Shown here: positions 48,780 through 59,959 of the stretch, piece after piece
Position numbering within the stretch: position 1 is the first letter of the stretch
Layout: each line of letters begins with the position of its first letter
Assembly (NCBI GenBank): GCA_964017155.1
Contig: OZ024862.1
Coordinates: forward strand, 33,238,691 to 33,302,690
From: Oasisia sp. SBJ-2009
Lineage: Eukaryota; Annelida; Polychaeta; Sabellida; Siboglinidae
Direction: 5' to 3'
DNA: 64,000 nucleotides
Notes under the pieces: generated by a model
Databases searched by the model: none
What the model was told of the DNA's origin: nothing
The model's input: only the letters and a program-made list of their open reading frames with translations
Position numbers and translations under genes: made by a program

Positions 48780-50234
48780 CCTTCTCTCTAGGATTACCGA
48801 GTCCACTACAGGTTACACATTCACCCCCTGCGTGAGATATTTTACTTCCCCTGGCATAGACACCAGATAGAAGGGACCACAGGCTTTTAGTGTCTCTTCC
48901 GAAAGACACAGGTAAATGTGGGGTGAACGAAACTGCCTAAGTTTCGAAACGGCGGTACTTTTTTGTCTGCCCCAAACCACGAAACAGGCTGCGAACACGT
49001 CGCCGTCACTTACTCTGCTTGATAGCCACGAGTGCTTGTAAGGGAGATTTGAACATCATGCCGACCATCATGACGGATACGTAGGAAATGGAATTGCCAG
49101 CCATCAACATGAAGAACAGATTCATGAAAATCTGATATATTGGTTGCAGAGCAGTGTCCCATGAGCTCTGAAAACAACACCATTCACTGGTGATATCCGG
49201 TACATTATTTCATAATAATATCATCATAGGAACCTATTATTGAAACTACTAATCTTCACTATAGTTGCAAATGAAAATATCTAAGACGCATATGTCTAAT
49301 GCATTGGTAATTGTAGATGCAGCTTAGCAGCAGGCACTGATCTGTACCTTATTCTTCAGGAAGTTGACGTCACGAACTTGATCCGACTGATTGTTTGTGT
49401 TTTGACCATGCTTATGTTTACGAGTACGTTCCCTCACACGTTTCAGCTCACGTTTCGTCATATATCCGGGTGGAGCTGACAGTTCACATTCGCCTTGTCT
49501 GTCTTGGAGTTGCCTACAAATTACCGCCAAAAAGTATATTCAATATTGGATTTTTTTTCATTACTGCAAATATCTTTCAGCAATGCTAGGCATAGATATA
49601 GATGTAGAGTCAGACATTTTGTTATATTTTGTTAACAGTGCAGTAAATATAGGTTCAGTCCCGAGCTTCGAACTAGACAAGTATAATTTTATACGGCTCT
49701 ATCACTATTAGTAGTGTGGATACATGTTCGAGAACAATTATTTGTTCACCATTTCAAGAATCCAAAATGACCGTCACATTGGCTTTTCTTTAAAAAATGT
49801 AACCATTCGTTTTTATATTTACTACGTACTATATCATAACGTTTACAGAATTGTTAATTGGCATATGGGTTTAAAAAAATGAAGGAAAATACATAGCAAA
49901 CCTGACAAGGAATTGAAGGGAACAGAGTATCCGCTGATTGTGTGGAGGTGATCGAGAATTACATGAATACATTTTAACAATAAAATCGACACTCATTTCA
50001 GAATGGCGAGATACACGTAGAAAAAAAGGTTGGACAACTGTTAAGCCAAAGGGCTTCCTTGTCCACCTGCCTTCTATAATTAATTCTCTGGGTGATAATC
50101 TGGTTAACTATTTTTAAAACAATGTCTTATATGAATGTGACTAGCTGATATGAACTAAATTTATATATGTGATATACTTACTCTTGTGCAAGATCTAGTG
50201 CCCACTTGTGTCTTTCTCCTGTTGTTGGTGACAT
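47606..50234 (-). CDS. EMC4: EMC4, ER membrane protein complex subunit 4 (5 coding exons)
   Basis: EMC4 is a subunit of the EMC insertase, which places tail-anchored and multipass proteins in the ER membrane. Minus-strand exons: 50182-50234, 49348-49513, 49014-49167, 48147-48304 and 47606-47641. All introns are GT-AG and phases agree, giving 188 residues (human 183). The N terminus is cytosolic and short ([11 protein letters not shown], matching the human RFKWAIEL block). Exon 2 is a divergent, Lys/Arg-rich linker. Exon 3 carries [20 protein letters not shown], exon 4 [18 protein letters not shown] and [19 protein letters not shown], and exon 5 the terminal [10 protein letters not shown]. The 12-codon last exon was found by matching the conserved SGGG tail. 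Intron 3 contains a long TA run and a SINE. The 5' side lies about 200 bp from a retrotransposon LTR. Confidence 0.95.
48694..48776. repeat. (TA)n microsatellite
   Basis: About 41 TA units in EMC4 intron 3, directly abutting a SINE. Confidence 0.97.
48784..48960 (-). mobile_element. SINE family 2 fragment
   Basis: Reverse-complement match to the body of the SINE at 24898-25140 (ctcttccgaaagacacaggt, acttcccctggcatagacac). The tRNA-like head is missing. Confidence 0.75.
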
Positions 50235-50289
50235 TTTCACCACGTCAATGCCGAGAACGGGAGTCTAATTGAATGAGTGACTACGCCTA

Positions 50290-50439
50290 CAGCCGTACGA
50301 GAGTCGTACGCCTAGACAACTACTCTAAAAGAATTCATATAACCATGTGCATATAACCAAATTAACCATGCTCTCTGTTATAATGTATCGTAGATCGATT
50401 TGATCTTTTGTATACGCCTCGCCGGAACTGAACTAGTTC
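50290..50439 (+). mobile_element. Left portion of gypsy 5' LTR interrupted by nested elements
   Basis: The sequence up to aactagttc (50431-50439) continues after the nested 7.1-kb insertion at 57579 and runs into an AATAAA (57611) and a primer-binding-like TGGTGACGAGGATGGGA (57687). The segment is therefore read as the upstream part of the same LTR. Its outer boundary toward EMC4 is not determined. Confidence 0.5.
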
Positions 50440-51472
50440 TAGCCTCGGTTACCCAGACTCCGCGAGGTGGCAGCACTTTAAGCCCCCTCAACTCCGCCTG
50501 GGACAGTATTGTTACGTCCAGTCTCGGGATAAAGTCAATCTCGAGATTGGACGTCCGCCATCTTTGCCCGTTTCGGAATTCCGAGATGGGACGGTCAATC
50601 TCGGAATATGCAATTAGATACTTATCACGTGATCAAGAAATTGTAAGTACTACTGTATATCGAAAACTTTTTACAAATAAATAATGCGTTTTGCTATATG
50701 TAGGTTGCAACAAAGATCCCGTTCGTTTGCGCCACTTTATTCGAAAGAAATGTAAATCTGGGGTAATACCACATTTGATAAAGCAATTGAATTACGACAT
50801 AGAAATATTCACTATATTTAGCACGGAGTACTGTAGATGTCCTTACATATGTATGTTAGCTCCAAAATAATATCTTCCTAATTATAATATACCGCAGTAC
50901 ATACAATGAGTGTACGTATGTGTAATTATCTGTAATTTCACAAAAACACCATGCCAGTTTATTAGAATGGCTGTAGATTTGTTGTAAGACCATAAATTAT
51001 TATATACCAATGAATGTATGAGTTTGAATAGAACTTATAATTTTAGCCTCGTTAAATTACCCTAGCAATACAGGGGCCGAACAACTCCACTGCCATTACT
51101 CCAAAGGTATGTCATCATGAATATAAAGATTTTACTCGTCGTTGGAAGGTGTACACAGATGAGCAGAATTTATTAAACAGCATAACTGTTACATTATCAG
51201 TGCATGCACACATAACATTTCCTGAGTACATTTCCAGAGTACAGTACATTACTACATGCATATAGTTGTTGACACACATTATATATGTCATCTATAACAT
51301 CATTGTAGACAATGTGGCCAAGGTACTAGTGACCTCTTTTATATCCTCCCTATTTAGTTTAAATGCACTAACACAACATCAACAGGAAAAGAAGTACACC
51401 AAATAAAATATAAAAACAAAACTGAGCCAAATGTGACATGCCTATTCACGTAAAAAAAATTAAGTTCAGTTT

Positions 51473-51690
51473 CTATATAGCGCAGTATCCGGTCCTTGGG
51501 ACTGCTCAAAGTGCTTTTACACTTTACTTCCCCGGCAGACCTGTTCAATCAAATACCATTTCAACTTCTCTGGAAAGCATCCAGCCACACTTATTGTGCG
51601 AAAGCTGCTCGTACACATATCCACCACTATTTATAGCCAGGTACTCATACAGCTAAGTGAACTGGAGCAATGTGGAGTGAAAAAATTTGC
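51473..51690 (-). mobile_element. SINE family 1, headless copy
   Basis: Body and tail match the SINE at 18228-18520 (tgctcaaagtgcttttacac, atccaccactatttatagcc). It is inserted in the Ginger-like element. Confidence 0.75.
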
Positions 51691-52363
51691 GTCAAAGTCA
51701 TTTAGCTGAAGTTGAATAAGCCGAATTGTAATAATTAGTTGAATTGTTGTAACAAGACAAGCGTTAATACTCATCTATGTGTAAGCCCTGCTTACTGTTA
51801 TAAATTAGGCCACGGAAAAAGTCATTACTGTATATAGTTATACTACAAACAAAATACAAACAAAGTTATTTCTCTTTAGCGTAACGGAAAAGACAAAAGG
51901 ATTTATGAGTAAAACCATTTAGTAACAATCACGTAAGAACAATTACAAATTCACATCGGTCACAACAATGACTCCACTCCTCTAGTTTACATGGTCACCA
52001 AATCCGAAATAACTAATAACAAACAACAACTAAAAACAAAAACCAACAACAACAACAACTGGTACTAAGCATGATGGCCCTAATCTGTCAGTTGAACCAT
52101 CACCTGCAGAATGCAAAGTATTAGAAGTACAACTAGGCACAGCATACTAGGCAACTGACAAGATTTAGATACCTGCCTGACTATAACCAACATTTACAAT
52201 TATGATTCAAACATCACAACATAACTTGAGAATTAAGTGTCACCATCTGGTGACTAACCGCGAACACACACCATCCACACCATTACTAAGTAAACAAATT
52301 GTAGAAGTTAAATCTTGATATTATTGTACTAGGCCGGAATTATGTTCAACTTGAATCTCACAG

Positions 52364-53903
52364 TCAAATTACAATCTTACAGCGAATTACAACTTCAGCA
52401 GAAAATACGCTTCGGCTGACACTGCGAGTTCGGGGGTTCTCCTGCGCCATGATTTAAATCTTGCGCTCCACACAATTATTACTACTATTTGTTACTATAT
52501 TCAGAGAAATGACAGTACCACAAACAATAATTACCTCATCAGCATGTTGCATGGCTTGATAGGTGGTTTCAACAATCTCCTCTGTTGCAATATCTGGCAC
52601 TAGAATGTCGTCCATTGAGATGTCTGGTGATAAAAATAAGAGTTACAAATCATGTCAATATCAGAAGCCATGGATAAAAGTTACATGTGTATTCCATGTA
52701 TTGGAGGGAACATCTGCCACTTGTGGCGTATCAGTGTCATCATAGAAACATTGACAATATGATCAAATCTATACTGTGTACATTTTAATGCTTGTTTGGT
52801 TTATATAATAAACCATCACCATCATCATTTATGATAATGTGCATATTATGGGAGAGCTTGTAGACAGCTAGGTTGTCAGAAAATTTGCCATATTTCGAAA
52901 CTGTAAAAAAGCTTACTTTCATTCAGATAGTTGTCTAGATCAGACATCTTGGTGGACAGGTGCAGCATGTCATCACATTCTCTTCAGCGCGTGCCTATAA
53001 ATTGATGTACACGTACGTCAGTAATGACTATACTTTTTTGTATACTCAAAGGATCACCATACTGCATATTAGTATGTTTTCAGGCAAGCTGTAATAAAAC
53101 AAGGAAGAAATTGTATGTATTCAGCATTACATAATCCTTTGTATCCTGGAAATGTAATATAAACTTACTTTGATGATCCACCATCACTGAAGACATCATT
53201 TGCAAAAATGTTACTTTGTGGCTCTTCATCAGTTTCATATGACACATCTCACTGCAAGGTAAATTATATGTATGAACATTGAAATGGAAAATTAGTACCG
53301 ATATACCGAAATGTTTATCATCCAATACACATATATGACTGGTAAAGAAGCCCAATGAAGTGAGTTCATGCAGTCTAGTGAAGTTACTTCGTTGAATCAG
53401 CAATACTGGAAATGTCACTTTCTGGTTTAACATCAGCTTCTTGATGCACATCAGCACAAGGTACGTGGTACGGATGTTCACTGAATTGGTAAATTGCACA
53501 TACACAACAGCACTTATTACTTATCATATAGTAATGAAAAGCATAACAGAAATGTTAAGCTTACTTATAACATACCTATACTAGCTGAAGCCCATGGAGC
53601 AAACACAATGCAGCATTTATAGGCTTTTACATTTTTTCACATAGTGGCGCCCTCTACAGGTGAATGGATTGTCACTGCATGAACCCACCTGGCAACAGGG
53701 AGCAAGGGGAAGAAGTGCTACATACCTTAGTCTTGCTACTGAAACTGACCTGTGAATGATGGGGATGACATCATCCATTGAGTCCCCTACAAAGAACAAG
53801 CCTGGTCCGATGTTTGGCGTTGTCTCACTTCTGGCCTTCTGGCCAAACACTGGTTCATACGGAGTCATCTTAATAGATTCCTGATGAGTCGTATTCATAG
53901 TAT
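52364..53903 (-). pseudogene. Integrase-like spliced gene remnant in the Ginger-like element
   Basis: Phase-compatible minus-strand exons: 53750-53903, 53388-53480, 53169-53251, 52917-52979, 52535-52623 and 52364-52441 (stop). The first reads NTTHQESIKMTPYEPVFGQK, the conserved region just after the last catalytic Glu of integrase-derived transposases (Ty3/gypsy, Ginger and the KRBA2/GIN1 host genes). The next two exons look like duplicates of each other; the third fits phase only in a Met-rich frame while its better-looking frame is out of phase, so decay or skipping is likely. The later exons encode acidic sequence (MSDLDNYLNE, MDDILVPDIATEEIVE). The upstream catalytic exons are missing or displaced by the insertions at 54.3-55.6 kb. 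Exon use is unproven. Confidence 0.55.
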
Positions 53904-54339
53904 CTGAATGTATGTACAAAAATAACTTTACACATATATAGGAACACACAGTATGTACACACATATACTACACATAATCCTACCTAAGGGCACCATGCAT
54001 ACAGTCTACTATTACCATTATACATATTGTACCATACATAATCTCAAAAAAATTCATCCCAAACTCAGAAAAATACTTTTTGCTAATTATTACAAGTCTA
54101 TCATTACATAGCTCATTATATTATGTATGTATGAGCCTGCAGCATTTGTCCAACCTGTAGCCACACATTCACCCATAAGCAAGTGAAGTATGACAACTGT
54201 GCTTCATTGTCATGCATTGTTCTGTTGAGCTTGCTAATTAATAAATATTTATTAATAAAGTTATTATTTATGCTGTAATGACATGTATTTATTGAAGGTT
54301 GATCATAATGTTTCATGTGGTTCTAAACATTGCATAAAT

Positions 54340-55110
54340 TATATTTAATATAGTAAAACATAGTAAATTGTGATATTCACCATAGTAAACCATAGTAAAA
54401 TGTGGTATTTACTGTAGTAAATCATGGTAAAACGTAGTATTTCCTATAGTAAACCACAGTATTTACTATGGTAAAGCAAAAAAATTCCGCAAATACACAG
54501 TGTTTTACTGTAGTAAGGCATAGTAAATTTACTGTAGTAAACCATAGTAATTTATTTAGCAGGGATGATAAAAATAGAGTATGCTGTGGGAATTGTAATG
54601 GCTTACTGTGTTTTCTATTAGTTGTCTGGGCTAAACCGTAATAGATCAGTGGTAGATGCATAAACAAGTTTTGCATAAACAATTTAAAATATGGCCATAA
54701 ACAAAAAATGCTTGTCATAATTAATTTACTTTTGTTGTATCATGGTTTGCTAAATGGTTTAATGTTCATTTATAAAAATTTAGTTAAATGTATTAATTTA
54801 TATCAGTGATATCATGGTTTATCATGCTTACCATGACTTTACCACAGTATTGAAAAATTTAGTAAACTATGGTTGACTATAGCTTACTATGGATTTACTA
54901 CACTACAGTTCACTATATAGCACTAAAGCATAGTAAAACGTAGTATACTGTAGTTTACTATAAATTACTATTATTTACTATGGTTTACTATGTCTACATA
55001 TATATTTACTATGGTGAAAGCATGGTAAAATATAACCTACTATGGGTTACTATGGTTTACTATGATTTACTATGGATTTACCTTGGTTTACCGCTACTTT
55101 CTCAAACTAT
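54340..55110. repeat. Foldback region of tandem ccatagtaaa units in inverted halves
   Basis: The left half (54340-54560) has mostly catagtaaac/ccatagtaaa units; the right half (54830-55105) has mostly the complement tttactatgg. The spacer of about 270 bp is unrelated AT-rich sequence. The arms can fold in many registers. No coding capacity. Confidence 0.8.
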
Positions 55111-55257
55111 AATCGTTATGATACCATTTAAATTATCACAGCCACGTGTCCACGTGTAAATTACATAGATTAATAATATTTATGTACGATTAGTACTAAA
55201 AAGGGTTCGTACGTAGAACAAAAAATCATTCATGTCAAATTTGTCGTATAACGCTTC

Positions 55258-55636
55258 CAGGGTTGGAACAAATCTTGATTTTTTCGAATGTATCGGATTT
55301 TTTTGTTTAAATCGATTTATTCGATTTTTTTAACATTCCGACAATCGAAATTCGAAAATAAATAAAAGTATGGAATATCATAATATACCTAATAGGCTGA
55401 ACATTTCATTCTTAGCATTAAAAAAAAAATTAAGCAAAGTTGTTTGTACAAATTTTACTTTTATTTAAAAATAGATACAGTTAAATTAACTGGTAGTAGC
55501 ACGCAACATAAGCATGAATTTAAGATAATCTGAAGAAAAAAATCGAAAAAATCAATATCTTGATTGTTTTCATGTTGATTAAATCAATGATTTAATCGAT
55601 GATTTAATCAATTTGATTAAATCAACGCCAACCCTG
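55258..55636. mobile_element. hAT-like MITE, 379 bp
   Basis: Starts CAGGGTTGG and ends CCAACCCTG. Flanks aacgcttc and aacgctgc form an 8-bp duplication with one mismatch. Subterminal regions are tandem aatcgat/tcgattt-type repeats. It shares termini with the MITE at 5826-6526 but has a different interior. Confidence 0.82.
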
Positions 55637-56227
55637 AACGCTGCACTTTACAGTCACACATTTTTGTGATAACTTAATGTATGTAGGGTGTTGTTGGTCT
55701 ATTCAATATACATGTAATCTTGCACATATATAGATTTAATGTAGAGAACATAATATACAATTAATGATGAGGCAAGAACATACACATATACTTGTGTTCA
55801 GTGTGGTCCTTGGATTAAGACATTTGAAAACCGACTTACATTACATTCATATTATACCACTTATAAAGTAAAAATTACAAATATATAAGACCTGTATGTA
55901 GATTACTCGGAACGAGAAACTATCGATGTTGAAATGACTGCCCCCAAACAGGGACCGAGTTGTCTAAAAATCGGGCCCGATGTATGTCTCGAACAAGACC
56001 GAGTTGACAGGTCGGCCGACATGCCTGGCACATGTCCGTCTGTCCCGGCCATGATAACTGGTCAGTTACGGCCAATCATATGAAAGCTACCATGCTACGC
56101 AGTATTCCGAGATTGACCGTCCCATCTCGGAATTCCGAAAGATTCCGAAACGGGCAAAGATGGCGGACGTCCAATCTCGAGATTGACAATTATTCCGAGA
56201 CTGGACGTAACAAGTATATGGGCTTAA

Positions 56228-57057
56228 AGGACAAAAAAAGGCTACGGCTTCGTGTCATACACCTAATAGAGTTTATACAAAGTAACAATTTCCACATATA
56301 CTCAATTTTTTAACGTCAGCGGTTTACTCAGAATGTGACTTTAAAGTCTAAAATTCTAATGAAATCCACGATGGTCTAGACGTCGCCATAGGTGAAGGGT
56401 TAATTTGGCTTGGCCATTCAGCGCGCGGCATTCTATATCTCGGTCAGCTTCCGGCGACGTCGTTAAGGGTCAACAACTTCGAGTCTTCGACAGTTCGGTC
56501 AGTTGGCGTGACATGTAGCAGCTGCTTATAGACGTATATCTAAATCTGTGGTTAAATCTATGGTAAACTTTAGTAATTATGCCTTCGTGTTCGGCATACG
56601 GTTGCAATAATAGTTTAAACAACCGGTAGTATTGAAGCAATGGATTCACGTTGGTGATTTGCGGGCGTACAGTTTGTCACTTTGCTCGGTCCATTTTGAG
56701 GAGAAATGCTTTGATGTAGACATGTATCATCAGTTGATGGGATGATTTCAGCGATAACAATAATAGACAACTTTATATTTACCGTCATCAGCATGTTACG
56801 CGCGTTGCCGAGTTCCAGCCATTTCATGACAACAGCCAAACCCTATGCAGGGAATCTACGCGGAGAGCGCCTCGATCACCGTCGTGACGTCATTCTTCGT
56901 CTAAGATGGGGTAGCGCATAGAATTTGGATAGCTGGGTGTTAAAAAATATTTGTCTGGTAAACCGCTGGCGTAAAAAAATTGAGTATATGTGGAAATTGT
57001 TACTTTATATCAACTCTACTAGGTGTATGCCACGTAAAAGTTAACTTTGTTTGTCCT
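56228..57057 (+). mobile_element. Kolobok-like element with THAP remnant, 830 bp
   Basis: TTAA at 56224-56227 and 57058-57061; the host element at 39.6 kb has a single TTAA at the matching place. Ends are AGGACAAA and TTTGTCCT with about 110 bp of inverted similarity. From the ATG at 56579 the + strand reads MPSCSAYGCNNSLNN, the N terminus of a THAP zinc finger. After a deletion and frame change it continues LCSVHFEEKCFD, the C2CH second half. THAP plus TTAA plus AGG termini is the Kolobok combination; P elements also have THAP but make 8-bp duplications. Confidence 0.8.
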
Positions 57058-57587
57058 TTAAGTTTCTACATCCGGGCAGCCTTACCCCAGATTAGGGTAG
57101 AGACGCTGATTGGTTCTCAGGCCAACTATGAAATAGAAATTTTAATAACGATATACTTTTACAAGATAATAATATCATATGAAAAGTATTCACCATTGAA
57201 CTTATATTAACACAAAAGTAAGTAAAAATTCAAATTTACCGTTGTTTATAAAATAAGAATTACGGCAGGATTAACCAGTATCCGTGAGGTGGCAGCATTG
57301 TCTAGCTCGACACGGATAGCATACAAATTAAATAAGGAAACCTTTTGATCAAATAATGCTGTATTATAAAAAAACTGTTAAAAATTAAACTTATATTAAC
57401 ACAAAATAAATAGAAATACAAATTTGCAGTTGTTTATAAAATATATATTACGGCAGTGCCCGTGAGGTGGCAGCATTTTATAGATCACGGCTGCTACCCA
57501 AACAAAAGCCGTTAATGTAGCCAGACTGTCTTCTCGGCGTAGTTCCGCAGCCGAACGACAGTCGGTTAAGCGAGACTAAACTAGTTC

Positions 57588-57737
57588 CCGTGTAGTCGTC
57601 TGCCAGCCTGCCATGTTTAATAAAGTTGTTATGTTCGACACCGAGAATGTTATCCTTACTATAGAGATAGGTTATATAACATTTACTGGTGACGAGGATG
57701 GGATATGGAAGTTCCCGTTGGTCCAGTGCACATATCA
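57588..57737 (+). mobile_element. 3' end of gypsy 5' LTR and primer-binding site
   Basis: Poly(A)-type AATAAA at 57611, then tatataaca and the primer-binding-like TGGTGACGAGGATGGGA from 57687. That sequence resembles the leader commonly seen after LTRs of Mag-like Ty3/gypsy elements. The gag remnant follows about 1.15 kb downstream, after another insertion. Confidence 0.6.
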
Positions 57738-58895
57738 CTAGGCTAGCGCTGTGCCTAAAATCTGTTTAGCCAATTTGGCTAAAGGTCAGAAATTTGTTTA
57801 GCCAAATGAGATTCTCTTTAGCCATTTTTTAGATCAATTAAATTACCCGGTATAAAAGTGCAAAACAAGACATAATATAATAAAAAAATTCTATACAATA
57901 TCCACAAGAAAAAAATTCCTATTTTAATTAACTAAACATTTATGTATTTAGCTAAACATATATAACGCAAACAAACATCCAGTATAATTTAACAGAACAT
58001 TGTTTAACAATAAAATGAAACCTGAACAACTGTTGGGAATTTTGCAAAATATAAAGAAACAGCACCTAACACTTACTATTAATGTAATAAAATTTACATT
58101 ACAGGTGTGTATAACTTAAATTGAAAGATACACTTTTATAACAAGGTAAAATAATTAAGAACTACCTACTCTACTCTTGCTGCCCCGCAGTGATTCAAAC
58201 AGTGTATTGATAATAATTATTACCTATCTTAAAACTTCATTTCACTGCTCAGTAACTGAATACAGTAATTCACCAAATTAGTTAACTGTGGCTGACGGTA
58301 ATCCTGGCCTGGGTGACGCAGGCTATATTTAATAAAACACGTTTTTGACATATGCATCTTTCTATATGTAATGTTTCTGGTGGTGAAACTTGTCAAACAT
58401 ACATGAATTACAATCTATATTGGCATTTTATTGAATAGTTACCAGATGGCACATTGATTAATCATTGACAATGCCATGTGACTGCGCCGGCGATACTGAG
58501 CGATAATATGGAACCTGAAGGGTACAGCGTTGTACTTGCCTCAAACTTGTAATTAGTGCCATCAGGCAGGTCCCCATTGTCTAGTAAACACAATTTTTGA
58601 TTGATTTAAGCTCCCCTATTGTCTGTGAGCATGGCTAAGTGGAGGGATTAGCGACCTATTGTTTACCCAGCGGGTCACGTTACGCTGACTGGTTATTTGG
58701 GTCAGTTGAATGTGCGATCGTTTAGGCAACTTTAACAGAGCTGGGTGTTGAATAATGCAGTCATGTATTGCTGATAACATCAATAATAATGACAGATATA
58801 ACGTTTCGCCAATTTGGCGAAGAGGTTTAATTTATTTTCGCCAAATAGAAAACCGTTTCGCCTATGGCGCAAATGGCGATCGACAGCCTAGTATC
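57738..58895. mobile_element. Probable DNA element inserted between gypsy leader and gag
   Basis: ACTAGGCT at the left edge (about 57727) and AGCCTAGT at the right edge (about 58893) are complementary. Mirror-image motifs tttagccaatttggctaaa (left) and tttcgccaatttggcgaa (right) lie inside. No coding capacity was found. Edges and target duplication (possibly ATC) are uncertain. Confidence 0.45.
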
Positions 58896-59760
58896 AGAGG
58901 CGCTCGCTGTCAGTTGTAAGAAACATGACATTAAGGGGCAAAGACGATTTTGTGCGTGACGACATTGTGGTGCGTTTAGCTGACGCGGCACGTGAGCATG
59001 CCAGACGAGATGGCGGGTCTGATCGAAAGGTTGGGAAAGTTTGACCCCAAAACAGAGACGCTGTCGTGTTATGATCGAGGGACGTTTGCTGTTGTATTTG
59101 ACGGCAAATAACGCGGACAGGCGCAAAGCGATATTCCTAAGGCTAAGTAAAGTAAGAAGGAACATTTGTCAGGTATTGCCCGATTTATGTAGCCCTGACA
59201 AGGCGGCTAGTTAAACGTTAGACCAACTGTTGAAGAAGTTGAAGGACCATTTTGAACCAGTGCTAAATAAAATGGATGAATCATTTATATTCTGGACACG
59301 GGTACAGAAGGATAACGAAAGCATCACCGACTACAGTCTGGCAATTCAGAAATTGAGTATCCATGCAAATTTCCCAGACCTTAACCGTTGGTTGCGTGAC
59401 AGGTTTGTGACGGAAATAAATCGCAGTCACGTAGCAGTTCAGGATAAACTCAGAAATATGACGAATCTAACTTTCGAGCGGGCGGTGGAAATTGCTGTAA
59501 ATATGTCGATGGTAAAGGAACACGTACGGCAGTTTCATTCGCCAGGCGGCACCACTGTTGAACGTTAATCGAGTGAGATTCGCCCCGAAACCACAGAGTT
59601 AGTATATCTATGCCAAAACAGACTGAGCAGTGGTATTGTAGACAGGTCAACAGATTCGGAAAAGAGAGTCAGCAGGCACCAGGACAACAGTGTTGGCGTT
59701 GTGGCGGCAAGCATGCGCCACAGGCATGTATAAGTTCAAATTCGAAAGATGTTTCCGATG
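58896..59760 (+). pseudogene. Ty3/gypsy gag remnant with zinc knuckle
   Basis: Capsid-like gag: an early block at about 59040-59215 (ERCRVMIEGRLLLYLTANN, frame-shifted and with a stop), then the main open frame 59221-59568 containing LDQLLKKLKDHFEP-type, ESITDYSLAIQKLS, LRDRFVTEINRS and LTFERAVEIAVNMS. A CCHC knuckle, CWRCGGKHAPQAC, follows at about 59690-59730, with a second partial one (CFRCGK). At least two frame breaks. It runs into a 70-bp tandem array instead of protease. Confidence 0.8.
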
Positions 59761-59959
59761 TGGCAAGACAGCTCCCAGCAAACAAGGAACCATTTCTGAA
59801 CCAGTTGACACGTGTCATACTGGTTCATCATTGGTACCGCTCCACCAGTACGTGTTTTCATGTGTATTCACGTGAATACACGTGTTCTATCTGTTGTCAC
59901 GAGTTTGACACGTGTCGAACTGGGTCAGAACTGGTACGGTTTCACTGGTACGTGTCTTC

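Larger units (their letters stand above)
50510..56212. mobile_element. 5.7-kb TGT...ACA DNA transposon with long TIRs, Ginger-like
   Basis: Ends TGTTACGTCCAGTCTCGG (50510) and its reverse complement (ending 56212). Terminal inverted repeats extend about 110 bp and are highly similar, with internal palindromes (aatctcgagatt). The target duplication is AGTAT (50505-50509, 56213-56217), confirmed by the unoccupied site in the paralogous element near 39667. Known Ginger elements have TGT...ACA ends, 4-5 bp duplications and a retrovirus-type integrase with introns; an integrase-like spliced remnant lies inside on the minus strand. Nested within are a SINE (51473-51690), an inverted repeat (54340-55110) and a hAT MITE (55258-55636). 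The catalytic core was not found, so the class call is an inference. Confidence 0.7.
50440..57578 (+). mobile_element. Second 9-bp-duplication element, split by two nested transposons
   Basis: It is flanked by perfect AACTAGTTC repeats (50431-50439, 57579-57587). Its own sequence is 50440-50509, 56213-56227 and 57058-57578. Removing the inserted DNA restores a co-linear copy of the intact element at 39139-39734. Confidence 0.85.

Noticed and set aside
56579..56735. P element assignment on the basis of the THAP finger
   Set aside because: TTAA target duplication and AGG...CCT ends indicate Kolobok; P elements duplicate 8 bp.
50440..57578. Initial reading of 57058-57578 and 39139-39734 as solo LTRs
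   Set aside because: The perfect 9-bp duplications, inverted TAG-type ends and lack of TG...CA termini fit a DNA element better.
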